A DNA stretch of 64,000 nucleotides, from assembly GCA_026874595.1 (NCBI GenBank), contig CM049311.1, positions 40,115,676 through 40,179,675 of the forward strand, read 5' to 3'. The DNA is from Sipunculus nudus. Lineage: Eukaryota > Annelida > Sipuncula > Golfingiida > Sipunculidae. Below the pieces are notes generated by a model. That model was given only the letters and a program-made list of their open reading frames with translations, was not told where the DNA came from and searched no databases. Made by a program: the position numbers and the translations under genes. Numbering within the stretch: the first letter of the stretch is position 1; each line of letters starts with the position of its first letter. Shown here piece by piece: positions 48,731 through 59,867 of the stretch.

Positions 48731-50026
48731 CAGTCTAACCTCTTTCATTTGCCCCTTGTTCATCCGCCAACCCTGCCTACCGCCAACTAACAACAAAGTC
48801 TCAATTTCCTTACTACTTATTTACCTCGTTCATTTGCTATCTTCGCTATCTGCAATCTGCCAGGTGTTTTTTTTTTACCCAAGTGTGCTATATTCCCTTG
48901 ATCATAAGCAAACTTCCTGATTCCAACTTCAGTCGGTAATTTTTCGTCAAGCTGGTGTGTTATCGCTCGGGCTCAGCTGACATGGCCATATCTGTGTTTA
49001 CAACATGTCACATCTCACTGCTTATGGATCAAGTACCGGGTGCCACTTATTAGTTTATGACTTAACACCCTTTATTTGTTTGGGGACAGCTGTCTTCGGC
49101 TGGGTGACAGGTGTTGATTCCACACCTAGAGTTGTTTGGATAGGTGTCATTTAATGAGATAAACCAGATGAGTAGTTTGGAGCAATTAATGGTAACACGG
49201 GGATTTTATGCGAGGATCACCCAGTCCTTCAAAGCACAGTACTGCCTGCTGCAGCTTCATTACATCATATTGTGTATAGATAAGAGCGAACCTACAGGGA
49301 TTGTCTTTAGTGACACAGTTTGATGGATGAAGCGTACATGGGATTCCGTCAGCAGTGCCAACAATTGTATAAATCACCAAAGTGTTTTACCCAAGGGTGA
49401 CCAGCCAAATGAAACAGATTGGCAAGATAGTCCAGAAGCAAACAGTTTCCTTCCCCTTCTACAATGAGTGACAGATTGCCTCAGGATTGACCTCAGTGCA
49501 CACGTCTCAGGAATTTGTCAATGCCGATCAGAATATAGGACCAGCACAACCTTTGAACAATCAAGCTATTGTGGAAACAGTGACAGGCAACAATGATACA
49601 GCCAGTTCAACCTCTGAACCTGAAGAAATAGTTCCCCTACCTCTGGCCACATTGCCCAAGTCTGTCAGGTCTTGAAGATTGTCTTGCGATATTTCAAGAA
49701 CTCCAACTACAGCGAACAAGCAGATATTGATGCATTTTACAGATTGGACCAAAGAATAACAGCTCTTCAGTCACAAGCTGGCAGACAATGCTCCATTAGG
49801 GAATTCTTTAGGGGCAGACTCAGTTGAAAGTGAAACGGCACAAGGAGGACCATGGAGAATTTTATATTTTGACCAGATATGTTATACATGTATATCTTTG
49901 TAAATAAATTTTAGACACTTTATTTTTCTGTTGTTATTTGTAAATTTTTCCTTCTATGTGAATAAAGTAATATACCGCCAAAAAATCCCCCAAGCCCAAG
50001 GTTGGCAAATGAAAGAGGTTAGACTG
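48731..50026 (+). mobile_element. Tigger/pogo-like DNA transposon (copy 1)
   Basis: Terminal inverted repeats are exact over 23 bases: CAGTCTAACCTCTTTCATTT (plus GCC) at 48731 and its inverse ending GAGGTTAGACTG at 50026. The left flank ends TA; the right flank reads AA, so the expected TA duplication may have mutated. The ends CAGT..ACTG fit Tigger-type Tc1/mariner-pogo elements. The 1.3-kb body retains a decayed transposase C-terminal part in plus orientation and has lost the N-terminal half. Confidence 0.82.
49150..49830 (+). pseudogene. Tigger-like transposase C-terminal remnant
   Basis: Conceptual translation across frames shows SFKAQYCLLQLHYIILCIDK and TWDSVSSA, phrases like the FKAHYRRLLLR and AWxSVxxxTI segments at the end of the DDE domain of Tigger/JRK-type transposases. 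The next part is EFVNADQNIGPAQPLNNQ with EPEEIVPLP, and after a frameshift near 49665 VLKIVLRYFKNSNYSE and RQCSIREFF, the typical acidic tail and final helix. Stops and at least two frameshifts mean it is not functional. The family call is from remembered motif layout. Confidence 0.7.
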
Positions 50027-50108
50027 AAGTTGTATGAAACAGTTAAACCCAAAAAAAAACTTCACGTTAGTGTGCTCATAATTTAATGTAATTAAATATT
50101 TGTTTTAG

Positions 50109-50200
50109 AATATACGTGATTGACTGCATGAACAAGTATCCGACAGGATTTAAGGATGTAGCTGAACTCCATCAAGCTACTCAGTTTTTACATGAAAATG
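50109..50200 (+). CDS. LRRK1: LRRK1-like exon (g): COR domain
   Basis: 92 bases between tgttttag and gtaagt, entered in phase 2 and left in phase 1. With the carried AG it reads RIYVIDCMNKYPTGF, then KDVAELHQATQFLHENG. In LRRK1/2 the COR-A domain has the same order: a helix, then a segment ending FLNESG or FLIETG before GVLLHF. The strong donor gtaagt is 83 bases after the Tigger copy ends plus the exon, so this transposon sits only 82 bases upstream of the exon. Confidence 0.9.
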
Positions 50201-50587
50201 GTAAGTGATATATTCATCTTATTCCGTCATATTGAAACAACATTGAATTACAATGATAGAGATCTGTGTAGGTTCACATATCACAGTGGTTATGTAATCA
50301 GTGCTCACATTAAGAGACAAAATTTAGCTTAAAAAGATAACCTAAAAAGATAATTTTATCCCCTTGTGCCTTCAAACTGTAAAATGTCAGGGTTTAACAG
50401 GATCATCTGCTCATGTGACATCATGTTCAAGTTAGTAAAATATGTAGGGTTACAGTGATACTGTCCTTAAAATGGGGCCAAAATTTAATGTCTTAATTGG
50501 AAATAGTAATCTGGTGATTGTATAACATTCCCACTTTGCTAGAGCCTGTGTTGAAGACAGCTCTGCAGGTAAGTAAAGTGACAGGTT

Positions 50588-50710
50588 AATAATAACATTA
50601 TTTGTTATGTTTTTTTATTCATTTATTTTTCTAATGTTTTTATTTTGTTATAATAACATTATCTGTTGTGTTTTTTATTCATTTATTTTTCTAATGTTTT
50701 TATTTTGTTC
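50588..50710 (+). repeat. Tandem duplication, two ~62-bp copies
   Basis: The phrase ATAATAACATTATTTGTTAT, TTTTATTCATTTATTTTTC, TAATGTTTTTATTTTGTT occurs twice head to tail with few changes. Confidence 0.85.
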
Positions 50711-50789
50711 TTAATAAGAGTAATAACATATTAAAATCTAGATGTGTGTAGTCACAAGACTATCTGGATACAGCCAACAGGATCCCAAT

Positions 50790-52830
50790 TCAAGCTTTCA
50801 TGTGTTTTATCACAGTGTCACTCTTCATCATATGTTTTACCACAGTGTCACTCTTCATAATGTCTTTTACCACAGTGTCACTTTTCATAATGTCTTTTAC
50901 CACAGTGTCATGCTTCATCATGTGTTTTACCACAGTGTCACTCGTATTCATGTGTTTTACAAAAGTGTCACCCTCCACATGAGTTTACCAGCGTCACTCT
51001 TCATCATGTGTTTTACCACAGTGGCACTCTTCATCATGTGTTTTTCCACAGTGTCACTCTTCATCATGAGCTTTATCACAGTGTCACTCTTCATCATGTA
51101 TTTTAAAACAATGTCACTCTTTATCATGTTTAAGCACAGTGTCACTCTTCATCATGAGCTTTACCACAGTGTCATACTTCATCATGTGTTTTACTACAGT
51201 ATCACTATTCATCATGTTTAACCAAAGTGTCACTCTTCATCATGTGTTTTACCACAGTGTTACTCTTCATCATGTGTTTTACCACAGTGTCACTCTTCAT
51301 CATGTATTTTAACACAATGTCACTCTTTATCATGTTTAAGCACAGTGTCACTCTTCATCATGAGCTTTACCACAGTGTCATACTCATGTGTTTTACTACA
51401 GTATCACTATTCATCATGTTTAACCAAAGTGTCACTCTTCATCATGTCTTTTACCACAGTGTTACTCTTCATCATGTGTTTTACCACATTATCACTCTTC
51501 ATCATGTCTTTTACCACAGTGTTACTCTTCATCATGTGTTTTACCACAGTATCACTCTTCATCATGTGTTTTACCACATTGTCACTCTTAATCATGTGTT
51601 TTACCACAGTGTCACTCGTATTCATGTGTTTTACAAAAGTGTCACCCTCCACATGAGTTTTACCAGCGTCACTCTTCATCATGTGTTTTACCACAGTGTC
51701 ATACTCATGTGTTTTACTACAGTATCACTATTCATCATGTTTAACCAAAGTGTCACTCTTCATCATGTCTTTTACCACAGTGTTACTCTTCATCATGTGT
51801 TTTACCACATTATCACTCTTCATCATGTCTTTTACCACAGTGTTACTCTTCATCATGTGTTTTACCACAGTATCACTCTTCATCATGTGTTTTACCACAT
51901 TGTCACTCTTAATCATGTGTTTTACCACAGTGTCACTCGTATTCATGTGTTTTACAAAAGTGTCACCCTCCACATGAGTTTTACCAGCGTCACTCTTCAT
52001 CATGTGTTTTACCACAGTGTCACTCTTCATAATGTGGTTTTACACAGTGTCACTCTTCATCATGTGTTTTACCACAGTGTCACTCTTCATCATGTGTTTT
52101 ACCACAGTATCACTCTTCATCATGTGTTTTACCACATTGTCACTCTTAATCATGTGTTTTACCACAGTGTTTCTCGTATTCATGTGTTTTACAAAAGTGT
52201 CACCCTCCACATGAGTTTTACCAGCGTTACTCTTCATCATGTGTTTTACCACAGTGTCACTCTTCATCATGTGTTTTTCCACAGTGTCACTCTTCATCAT
52301 GAGCTTTACCACAGTGTCACTCTTCATCATGTATTTTAACACAATGTCAATCTTTATCATGTTTAAGCACAGTGTCACTCTTCATCATGAGCTTTACCAC
52401 AGTGTCATACTTCATCATGTGTTTTACTACAGTATCACTATTCATCATGTTTAACCAAAGTGTCACTCTTCATCATGTGTTTTACCACAGTGTTACTCTT
52501 TATCATGTGTTTTACCACAGTATCACTCTTCATCATGTGTTTTACCACAGTGTTACTCTTCATCATGTGTTTTACCACAGTATCACTCTTCATCATGTGT
52601 TTTACCACATTGTCACTCTTAATCATGTGTTTTACCACAGTGTCACTCGTATTCATGTGTTTTACAAAAGTGTCACCCTCCACATGAGTTTTACCAGCGT
52701 CACTCTTCATCATGTGTTTTACCACAGTGTCACTCTTCATAATGTGGTTTAACACAGTGTCACTCTTCATCATGTGTTTTACCACAGTGTCACTCTTCAT
52801 CATGTGTTTTACCACAGTATCACTCTTCAG
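50790..52830 (+). repeat. 30-bp minisatellite in intron 7
   Basis: About 68 units of a 30-bp repeat reading TCACTCTTCATCATGTGTTT followed by TACCACAGTG. Variants (TCGTATTCATG, CCCTCCACATGAG, ATGTTTAACCAAAG) recur in fixed order, giving higher-order blocks; one ~321-bp block is duplicated (51381 and 51702). The 30-bp length keeps long frames open on both strands (10-residue repeats); no coding role is supported. Each unit ends in a TTTTACCACAG sequence that resembles a splice acceptor. Confidence 0.95.
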
Positions 52831-53303
52831 TAACATCGCTTCACCTGGTCAGTTGCTGAACAAATGCTGCCCCTATCACAGATGACTAGTGTGGCCTCTG
52901 CCTAGGGCAAAGGAATCATGCTCTGTCACAATGGTTTATAATCCTTTGAATTAAATCTATATTATGGATTGTTCCTTCGATGTTGCCTGCAACCTCCACA
53001 AAGTTTCATCCAAAAGGTAGGCGAACAAGGAATAGATTTAAAGAAATGTTAAGGTGTGGCATTGCATGTCAACTTTTTCCAGCTCTAATTAACCAGACCT
53101 TCAGCTCAACATCATGACCCATTGGTCACTTGAGTTGTGTTTACCTGATGGATCAAGTGGCTGTTTTGCCCCTCTTTTGATGTAGATTTACACTGAAAAT
53201 ACATGAATGTAATAGGATAGGCTATGTCTGGATGTGAGATTTAAAAATATTTTGCTGATTTAATACATACAGAACATATACTACCATTCACATTTACTAA
53301 ATA
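52831..53303 (+). other. Intron 7 spacer with a decayed family A 3' end
   Basis: 53101-53131 reads CAGCTCAACATCATGACCCA then TTGGTCACTTG, a strongly mutated family A terminus. The rest of the interval shows no recognisable feature. Confidence 0.45.
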
Positions 53304-54439
53304 CAGTCGTGACTTGATAATCCAACACTAAATGTAATACCCTAATTTATGTCGGATTGCAAGGCTGTCGGATTGTCAAATCACCAAAGGTGACAGAGGG
53401 TCAAGATACAATGTGACATAATATGTTTGGAGGAGGATTTGTCAGTATTCATTAATTATTTTGTTATAATAAACTACGTATATGATTTTGATATGATTTA
53501 TGTGAAAAAAAAATTTAAAAATCTGTCATGGAGTACCGTTTTGTTTCTTATATACATGTCTATAAGCCTATATACAATGCTCGTCAAGATTGACGACCTA
53601 TGCAGATTCTACCATTATGAGACATGATTATATTTCTGAACAAACATTAACTAAATGTATATGATGAATGAACAAGCGTTTGATCTACTTAGTTCATGTA
53701 CATCTAAAGAATGCAAGAATATCTGTCTGGTATCTGGTTCTTTGATTTTGCTTTTCACGGAATTTTCTTGGCAGCCCGCGTTTGGCATCAACGCCCCCTA
53801 CAGCGAAGCCCTGCTCCTCCATATACTGTAGCCCTGTTTCCATTCCCCCAAGTGATTCTCTGAGAGTTACTGGTTTAGGAGGATCATCTTCTCCCTCAGA
53901 CTCGCTGTCACTTTCGCCTCCGTGATCTTTGACCATTGACACAATATCAGCAGTGGTCGGCAGTGCTGTGCCGTGGGTTCCATATTGTCATATGCGAGAA
54001 ATTCCTCCACGGTCACGTGATCAGTGCTGTTGCGTGCCTGGATAAGGTCCCCGACCTCAATCTCCACCTTCGCGTGTTCCAGTTTTACACACAGAGGTTC
54101 AATTTTGCCAAATTACGGATCCAATCTTACTTTATTAGTATAATTGGCTTTAGTGTACGGTCAGAACAATACACTCCGCTGTATTTCACGCCTAATTGAC
54201 CGGGGTGCCGTGGGCATGAGCCCCACAACTGACATCAAAGGAAAATATACCAGTCGGATTGTCAAGTCAGAAAAAAAGTCGGTATGCCTGTCTGTTCCCG
54301 GAAATGCCATATCGGAGTCGGAATCCAAGGCTGTCAGTTTGTCAAGGCTAATTTATATGGGTTACGTTCGTTTTTACAAAATACTGTCGGATTGCAAGGT
54401 TTTCGGATTGATAAGGGTCGGAATGTCAAGCCACAACTG
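53304..54439 (-). mobile_element. Tigger/pogo-like DNA transposon (copy 2, different family)
   Basis: The left end CAGTCGTGACTTGATAATCC (53304) and right end GGAATGTCAAGCCACAACTG (ending 54439) are inverted repeats with a few mismatches. TA flanks both ends (53302-53303 and 54440-54441), the Tc1/mariner-pogo target. Subterminal copies of GTCGGATTG are seen at both sides (53343, 53367, 54387, 54407). It differs in sequence from the copy at 48731. A decayed transposase C-terminus lies on the minus strand. Confidence 0.85.
53694..54067 (-). pseudogene. Tigger-like transposase C-terminal remnant
   Basis: Minus-strand translation gives EEFLAYDNMEPTAQHCRP, then after a one-base frame change near 53955 TADIVSMVKDHGGESDSE, EGEDDPPKPVTLRESLGGME and TGLQYMEEQGF. 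The order (acidic D/E-S stretch, PPxPVT, then a helix of about 25 residues) is typical of the C-terminal tail of Tigger-derived proteins. The catalytic DDE part is absent and the frame is broken. Confidence 0.72.
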
Positions 54440-54499
54440 TATACCACTTGTGTAACTGGCCATGCACCAGAATAACAAAGGCTTTGCTGGTTGAAGTGT

Positions 54500-54693
54500 T
54501 TGTGTTTTGGTCAGGTGTGTTGCAGCACTATATTGACTGCAGCCTGTATGTTTTTGTCAGGTGTGTTGCTGCATTATTATGACTGCAGTGTGTGTGCACT
54601 TGGAAGTGTTGCAGCACTATAATGACTGCAGCCTGTGTGTTTTGGTCATGGTCAGGTGTGTTACTGCACTATAATGACTGCAGTGTGTGTGCG
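54500..54693 (+). repeat. Exon 8 acceptor-derived minisatellite, left part
   Basis: Four units of about 48 bases, with TCAGGTGTGTTGCAGCAC, TATAATGACTGCAG and TGTGTGTTTTGG. It is cut by the A2 insertion at 54694 and continues at 59739. Confidence 0.88.
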
Positions 54694-57600
54694 TTTTAGC
54701 TCAGCTGACTATAAGTCATCTGAGCTATAGTTGTGGTCCATTGTCTGTCGTCCGTCCATCTGTCCGTCCGTCCCTCTGTCCGTAGATGTGGCACGTTTTG
54801 AAACCGTAAGACCTAGGAATCCAGAATTCAGCATAATGTTAGATGTCCCCAAGATCTCCTACCAAGCCAAAAACTGGGTCTTTGCGACTTCGTTCCTTCG
54901 AGAAATTAAGGAAAAACCTCAATTTTTAGCTCAGCTGAGCTATAGTCATGGTCCATTGTCCGTCATCCGTCCGTCTGTCGTGCCGTCCATCCGTCCGATC
55001 GTCCGTCCGTCTGGATGTCCGTCCGTAAGACTGGCACGTTTCGACACCGTTGGACCTACGAATCTAAATTTTGGCATACAGTTAGATGTCCCCATAATCT
55101 CCTACCATGCCAAAAATTGGGTCAATAGGACTTCGTTCCTTTGAGATATTAAGGAAAAACCTCAATTTTTTATTAGAAATCTATTTTCACACTTCAGGAC
55201 TGCCTAATATCAAAACCACTCATCTGGTTTTCTTCATATTTACCATAAATATTCCTCTATATAGTTCCTATGTACATGCCAGATATTAAGTCAGTATTAT
55301 ATAATTTAAAAAAGTTATGGGCCCAAACATAATGGACTTTGTAAAAAAATCAGGAAGATATTTGGTCACTTAAGACCAAAAGTGTTAAAGGTAGGGATTT
55401 TTTTTCAGTAATACAACTTTAATTAATAAAAATTTAATTGTATACCAAAAATTAGATCAAAATTTGTTAAATTTTTTTAAATATTGGCAAAAATATAAAA
55501 TTGGTACCTTAAATTTTGCCCAACTTTGGCCATGGCACGTTTTTTTCCTGTAAGTACTGTGGGTTTAATTTTCACACCATGTATACATAAGGATTTAATC
55601 TGTGAAAATCTGAAATTTGAAAATAAAAGCTGCAAAATTAGGCTAGTTATTGAATTTTTTTGGAGGCTCTTGTTGTATTCCCTTACATTGTCAGGCAGTC
55701 CACTTTGATGACTGTAGGTCATTCAGTGCACATCTCTATGCTCCCCAGGCTGTTGACATAATTTTAGATGTCCCCAAAATCTCCTACCATACCGAAAATT
55801 GGGTCATTAGGACTTTGTTCCTTCGAGATATTAAGGGAAAAAACTCTGTTTTCCATAAAAAAAGCCATTGTTACACTTCAAGGCTGCCTAATATCAAAAC
55901 CACTGATCTGTTTTTGATCGTATTTAGTAATCACATTCTTTTATACATTTTCTATGAACATACCAAAAATTAGGTCAGTATTGGGTATTATTTTGAAGTT
56001 ATGGGCCAAAACATAATGCAATTTTTAAAAAAATCAGGAAATATATTTACTCACCTAACATGAGAATTGCTGAACCCCAGAGACTTTTTTTCAGGAATAT
56101 AAATTTATTTAATCAAGATTCAATTGTTTACCCAAAATTAGATCTGAATTTTGCAAATTTTTCAAGTTATTAGCATAAATAAAAAATCAGTACCTTAAAT
56201 TTTGTCCAACTTTGGCACTGTTGATTTAATTTTCCCAGCATATATGCATAAGGATTTAATCTTTTAAAATCTGAACATTCAAAAGAAATTGATTGGAATG
56301 AATAGCTTTTATTCATGTTTTCATACAACATGTCAAGTGTTGTTTACATCTAGCCCACCTAGTAGTACAGCCTTCACTTGCATTGTAACCCACCCCAGGC
56401 AGCTTACCTTGACCCTGCTTGGCCACTACTAGCAGGCTTCCCCTTTGCCCTGCACTTATCCCCCCCCCAGCTGGTGCATAAACTAGATGAATGTTATAAT
56501 TTTTCTGTATTTTATTTTATTCTTGGACATGCTACATTTTAGATTTTGTATTGTACCACCAGGGTTACAATGATTAAAGTGTACATTTAATTGTGTCCAC
56601 AAAGTGGTGTATTGCTGTGAAAGTGTGGATGTTCATGAGATAAGTAATTCCTTACTTCAGAAGAGTAAAAACTTCACCAGGTGTGAAATTGACTATTAAT
56701 TCCAGTAATTAATTAAAACTGGGATAGTAATTAGCACAATGATATTGTTTGTCCCTCATTCAACCAACAGTGTGTATACTTTATTTGAAAAGATGTTTTA
56801 TTTTATCAAATTTACTTTTATTTTATTTTGGTGAATAAAATTAAGCATGTCCTGAAAACTCCAATGTGCAAAACTTTTTAATAGTGATTCAAGGAATATT
56901 CTTGTAGATGCCATGTTGTGGCATTATTTTCTTTTAAAATCAGTTTAAACATTTATGATTTAAAAATAATAAAATATATGTGTATGCATAATATGACCCA
57001 ATGTTTTTTACTATGTATATATAATGATTGCAACTTTTGCAACAATTCTAATATTTTAACTTTTATTTTCAGGTTTTTTAATTAAAAATTTATAAACCTG
57101 TAAATAAAAAAAATGATGCAGATAAAAACTTCTCAATGGAAAAAGTGGATCTGCTTAAAAAAATAGGATTATATTTAAACTTAAATGCATTATTCTCTTG
57201 AAAGTGAAATAAAGGTATTAGTCCATTCTGTCCACTTGCCTGTCCAACTATAAATTTTCGTATGCAACACAGTATCTCAAAACTTTTACTGTTTTTCTTC
57301 ATGACAGTCTTGTCAGAGTATTAGTTTGCAATCATATATTTAGAACTTTACTATAACCAAGTAGGAGGGCCCCTTTCCTCTTAGCTTTTCATATTCTTAT
57401 ATAAATGAAAAACATTACAATAGAATATTTCTACATCCACCTTCGTGCTGCCCTCACTTTTTTCTTCTCCGAACCCCATCCCAAAGTCAGCCTCAGTAAG
57501 CAAGAACAAGATGAATCAGATATATTCATACTTTAATATTTTGTATAACTATTCGTCCATAGGTACCTATGTACATGCCAGAAATTATGTCAATATTGTG

Positions 57601-59738
57601 TAATATGTAGACATAGTGGGCATCACAATAATGTACCTTGTCAAGACTAAAGAGATATTGTGTCATACAGTCACATATTCATAAATCACTTCATCAGCAT
57701 AGTTAATCATAACATCATATCTGTCAAATTGAATGCTTGCAGACTACCATACACTTTAGATCCTTCAACAAATAGCCTTATCATCATTCTACTACTGCTT
57801 ATTACTGCTGTCATTGCATTCATATTTGCTCAAATATATCACAATTTTCAACCCCTCCTAAATAAATAAAAAATAAACCACTTTATTTGACTCTATTAAT
57901 CCATCAGTCAGGTAATTTCATTTATCATTTACTCACATATTACATTACATTCCTTTATAATAGCCTAACATGTACATGATATTCATAAGCTTTATCGACT
58001 CGATATAGTATCACAGTGGAGAAACATTTATAGTCCAATCACGATCAGCTGAGCGCCGTGACCCATGGGTCCCTTGTTTATTAAAATCCTATTTTCACGC
58101 TTCAGGACTGTTTAATATCAAAATCACTCATCTGTTTTTCCTCATATTTATCATAAATATTCCTCTATATAGTTTCTATGTACATGCAAGAAATCAAGTC
58201 TGTATTATATAATTTAAAAAAGTTATTGGCCCAAACATAATGCATTTTGTAAAAAATCAGGAAAAATATTTACTCAAATAACATGAAAAACTATGAACCT
58301 AGAGTCTATTTTCCCAAGTATATAACTATGTTTAATTAAGATTCAATTGTTTACCCAAAATTAGATCTGAATTTTGTAATTTTTTTAAGTTATTAGCATA
58401 AAAATAAAATCAGTACCTTAAATTTTGCCCAACTTTGACCATGGCACGTTTTTCTCCTGTAAGCACCATTGATTTAATTTTCACAGCATGTAAACATAAA
58501 TATTTAATTTGTGTAAATCTGAAATTTGAAAATAAAAGCTTGAAAATTAAGCTAGTTATTGATTTTTTTCTTGAGGCTCTATTGTAGTCATTTGCTTTGA
58601 TTACAGATTACAGATTCAGGGTCCCACTCCAGGTCACTGGAAGTCAGCTATGCCAGGGTTTCTGATTTGTTACAGTCACTAGGGGAGATCCCCTGCTGTG
58701 ACAGGTGTACAGTTATTCTCATATCACCACCCCCCATCCCCCCCCCCCCCCCCCCCCCGCAAACCCAACCCACCAAGTGTTATGCGGTAATGTTTTCACT
58801 GTATCTCCTTAATTGTAATGCTGTTTCCACTCCAATATGCAAAAACTTTCCTTGAAAAAATAATTCAAGGTGTAATCCAGAAGATGCAATGTTGTGTAAT
58901 GTAGCATGTTTAAAGAAATCAATTTTCTTTTAAATGATTTTAACAAATATAATTGAACCCATCATTATGCTTAAATTTATAAAATATGAAGCACATTTTT
59001 GAAAAATAAAGACACAATTAAAAATTGTGAAATCTAAATCAAGTATTATTTTCAGATATTTATTGTTTTGCAGATTTAAAAGATATATTTATGTGGTAAA
59101 AAATAAATAAACATTTCTATGCATGATGTGGTGTTATCTGACAAGATTGAGATTTATGATGATGCAATTGAGAATTATGAATCAACTTTTATATTCAGAT
59201 ATATATGTTATATTGGAGATGTATAGGAATATAAACTTAAATTTAAAAAAAATTGATGTGATAAAAAAATGAGAATTTAATACAAACATTTGTTCATTAT
59301 TTTCCTGCCTCAGCAGAATTTGAGATCAGGCTTTGTTTGCCCTGTTTCATGTTGTTAATTAGTTATATTTCAACTTTATACATTTCATTAAAAAAAATAC
59401 ATATATATTTAATAATATAAATTATACAAAAAATAGATTCACTTGAACAAATGTGTAAACTACTGAAATGTTAACAGTTAATCAAAAAGCCAACTAATGA
59501 TCATGGTAATAGTGCAGATCATTTGTTCACAAACTGCTCACATGCTTCAGTTTCAACATTAGGAAACACATGGTCATTTGCAACAATTTCTTGCTCATCA
59601 ATACAAACCAATCATATAAACCAACCATGGGCTTTATTACCTCTTCCTCTTACACTCCATCTCCTTTTGATATTATTTTAGATTTTTACCTTCAAGGTCA
59701 ACTTCAGCTGAGCACAGTGACCCATGGGTCCCTTGTTT
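54694..59738 (+). mobile_element. Family A (type A2) element inserted in the minisatellite
   Basis: The 5' hairpin AGCTCAGCTGAC / GTCATCTGAGCT starts at 54698 after GTGTGCGTTTT, followed by a TCCG microsatellite and GATGTGGCACGTTTTG. The right end is CAGCTGAGCACAGTGACCCA, GGGTCCCTTGTT. It is followed by TACAGGTGTGTTGCTGCAC, that is, the minisatellite again. An A3 copy is nested at 54923-58078. The net length is 1.9 kb. A run of 21 C lies at 58738-58758. Confidence 0.8.
54923..58078 (+). mobile_element. Family A (type A3) element nested in A2
   Basis: The left end at 54928 has a shortened hairpin (AGCTCAGCTGAGCTATAG), then a TCCG microsatellite. The right end is GATCAGCTGAGCGCC, GACCCATGGGTC, CCTTGTT. 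The flanks AAACCTCAATTTTT and TATTAAAATCC rebuild the A2 phrase found uninterrupted at 8224-8245. The C-run in this copy is 9 bases (56460-56468). Confidence 0.82.
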
Positions 59739-59867
59739 ACAGGTGTGTTGCTGCACTATAATGACTGCAGCATGTGTGTTATGGTCAGGCGTGTAGCTGC
59801 ACTATAATGACTGCAGCCTTTGTGTTTTGGTCAGGTGTGTTACTGCATTATAATGACTGCAGTGTGT
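59739..59867 (+). repeat. Exon 8 acceptor-derived minisatellite, middle part
   Basis: About three units (ACAGGTGTGTTGCTGCACTA and variants) between two family A insertions. Confidence 0.88.

Noticed and set aside
50742-52836. A 370-residue open frame and others with 10-residue repeats
   Set aside because: Same cause: a 30-bp repeat with few stops, open in several frames and both strands, within intron 7.
54144-54475. Open frames of about 100 codons near the Tigger right end
   Set aside because: They overlap the inverted repeat and subterminal repeats of the transposon, with no family resemblance.
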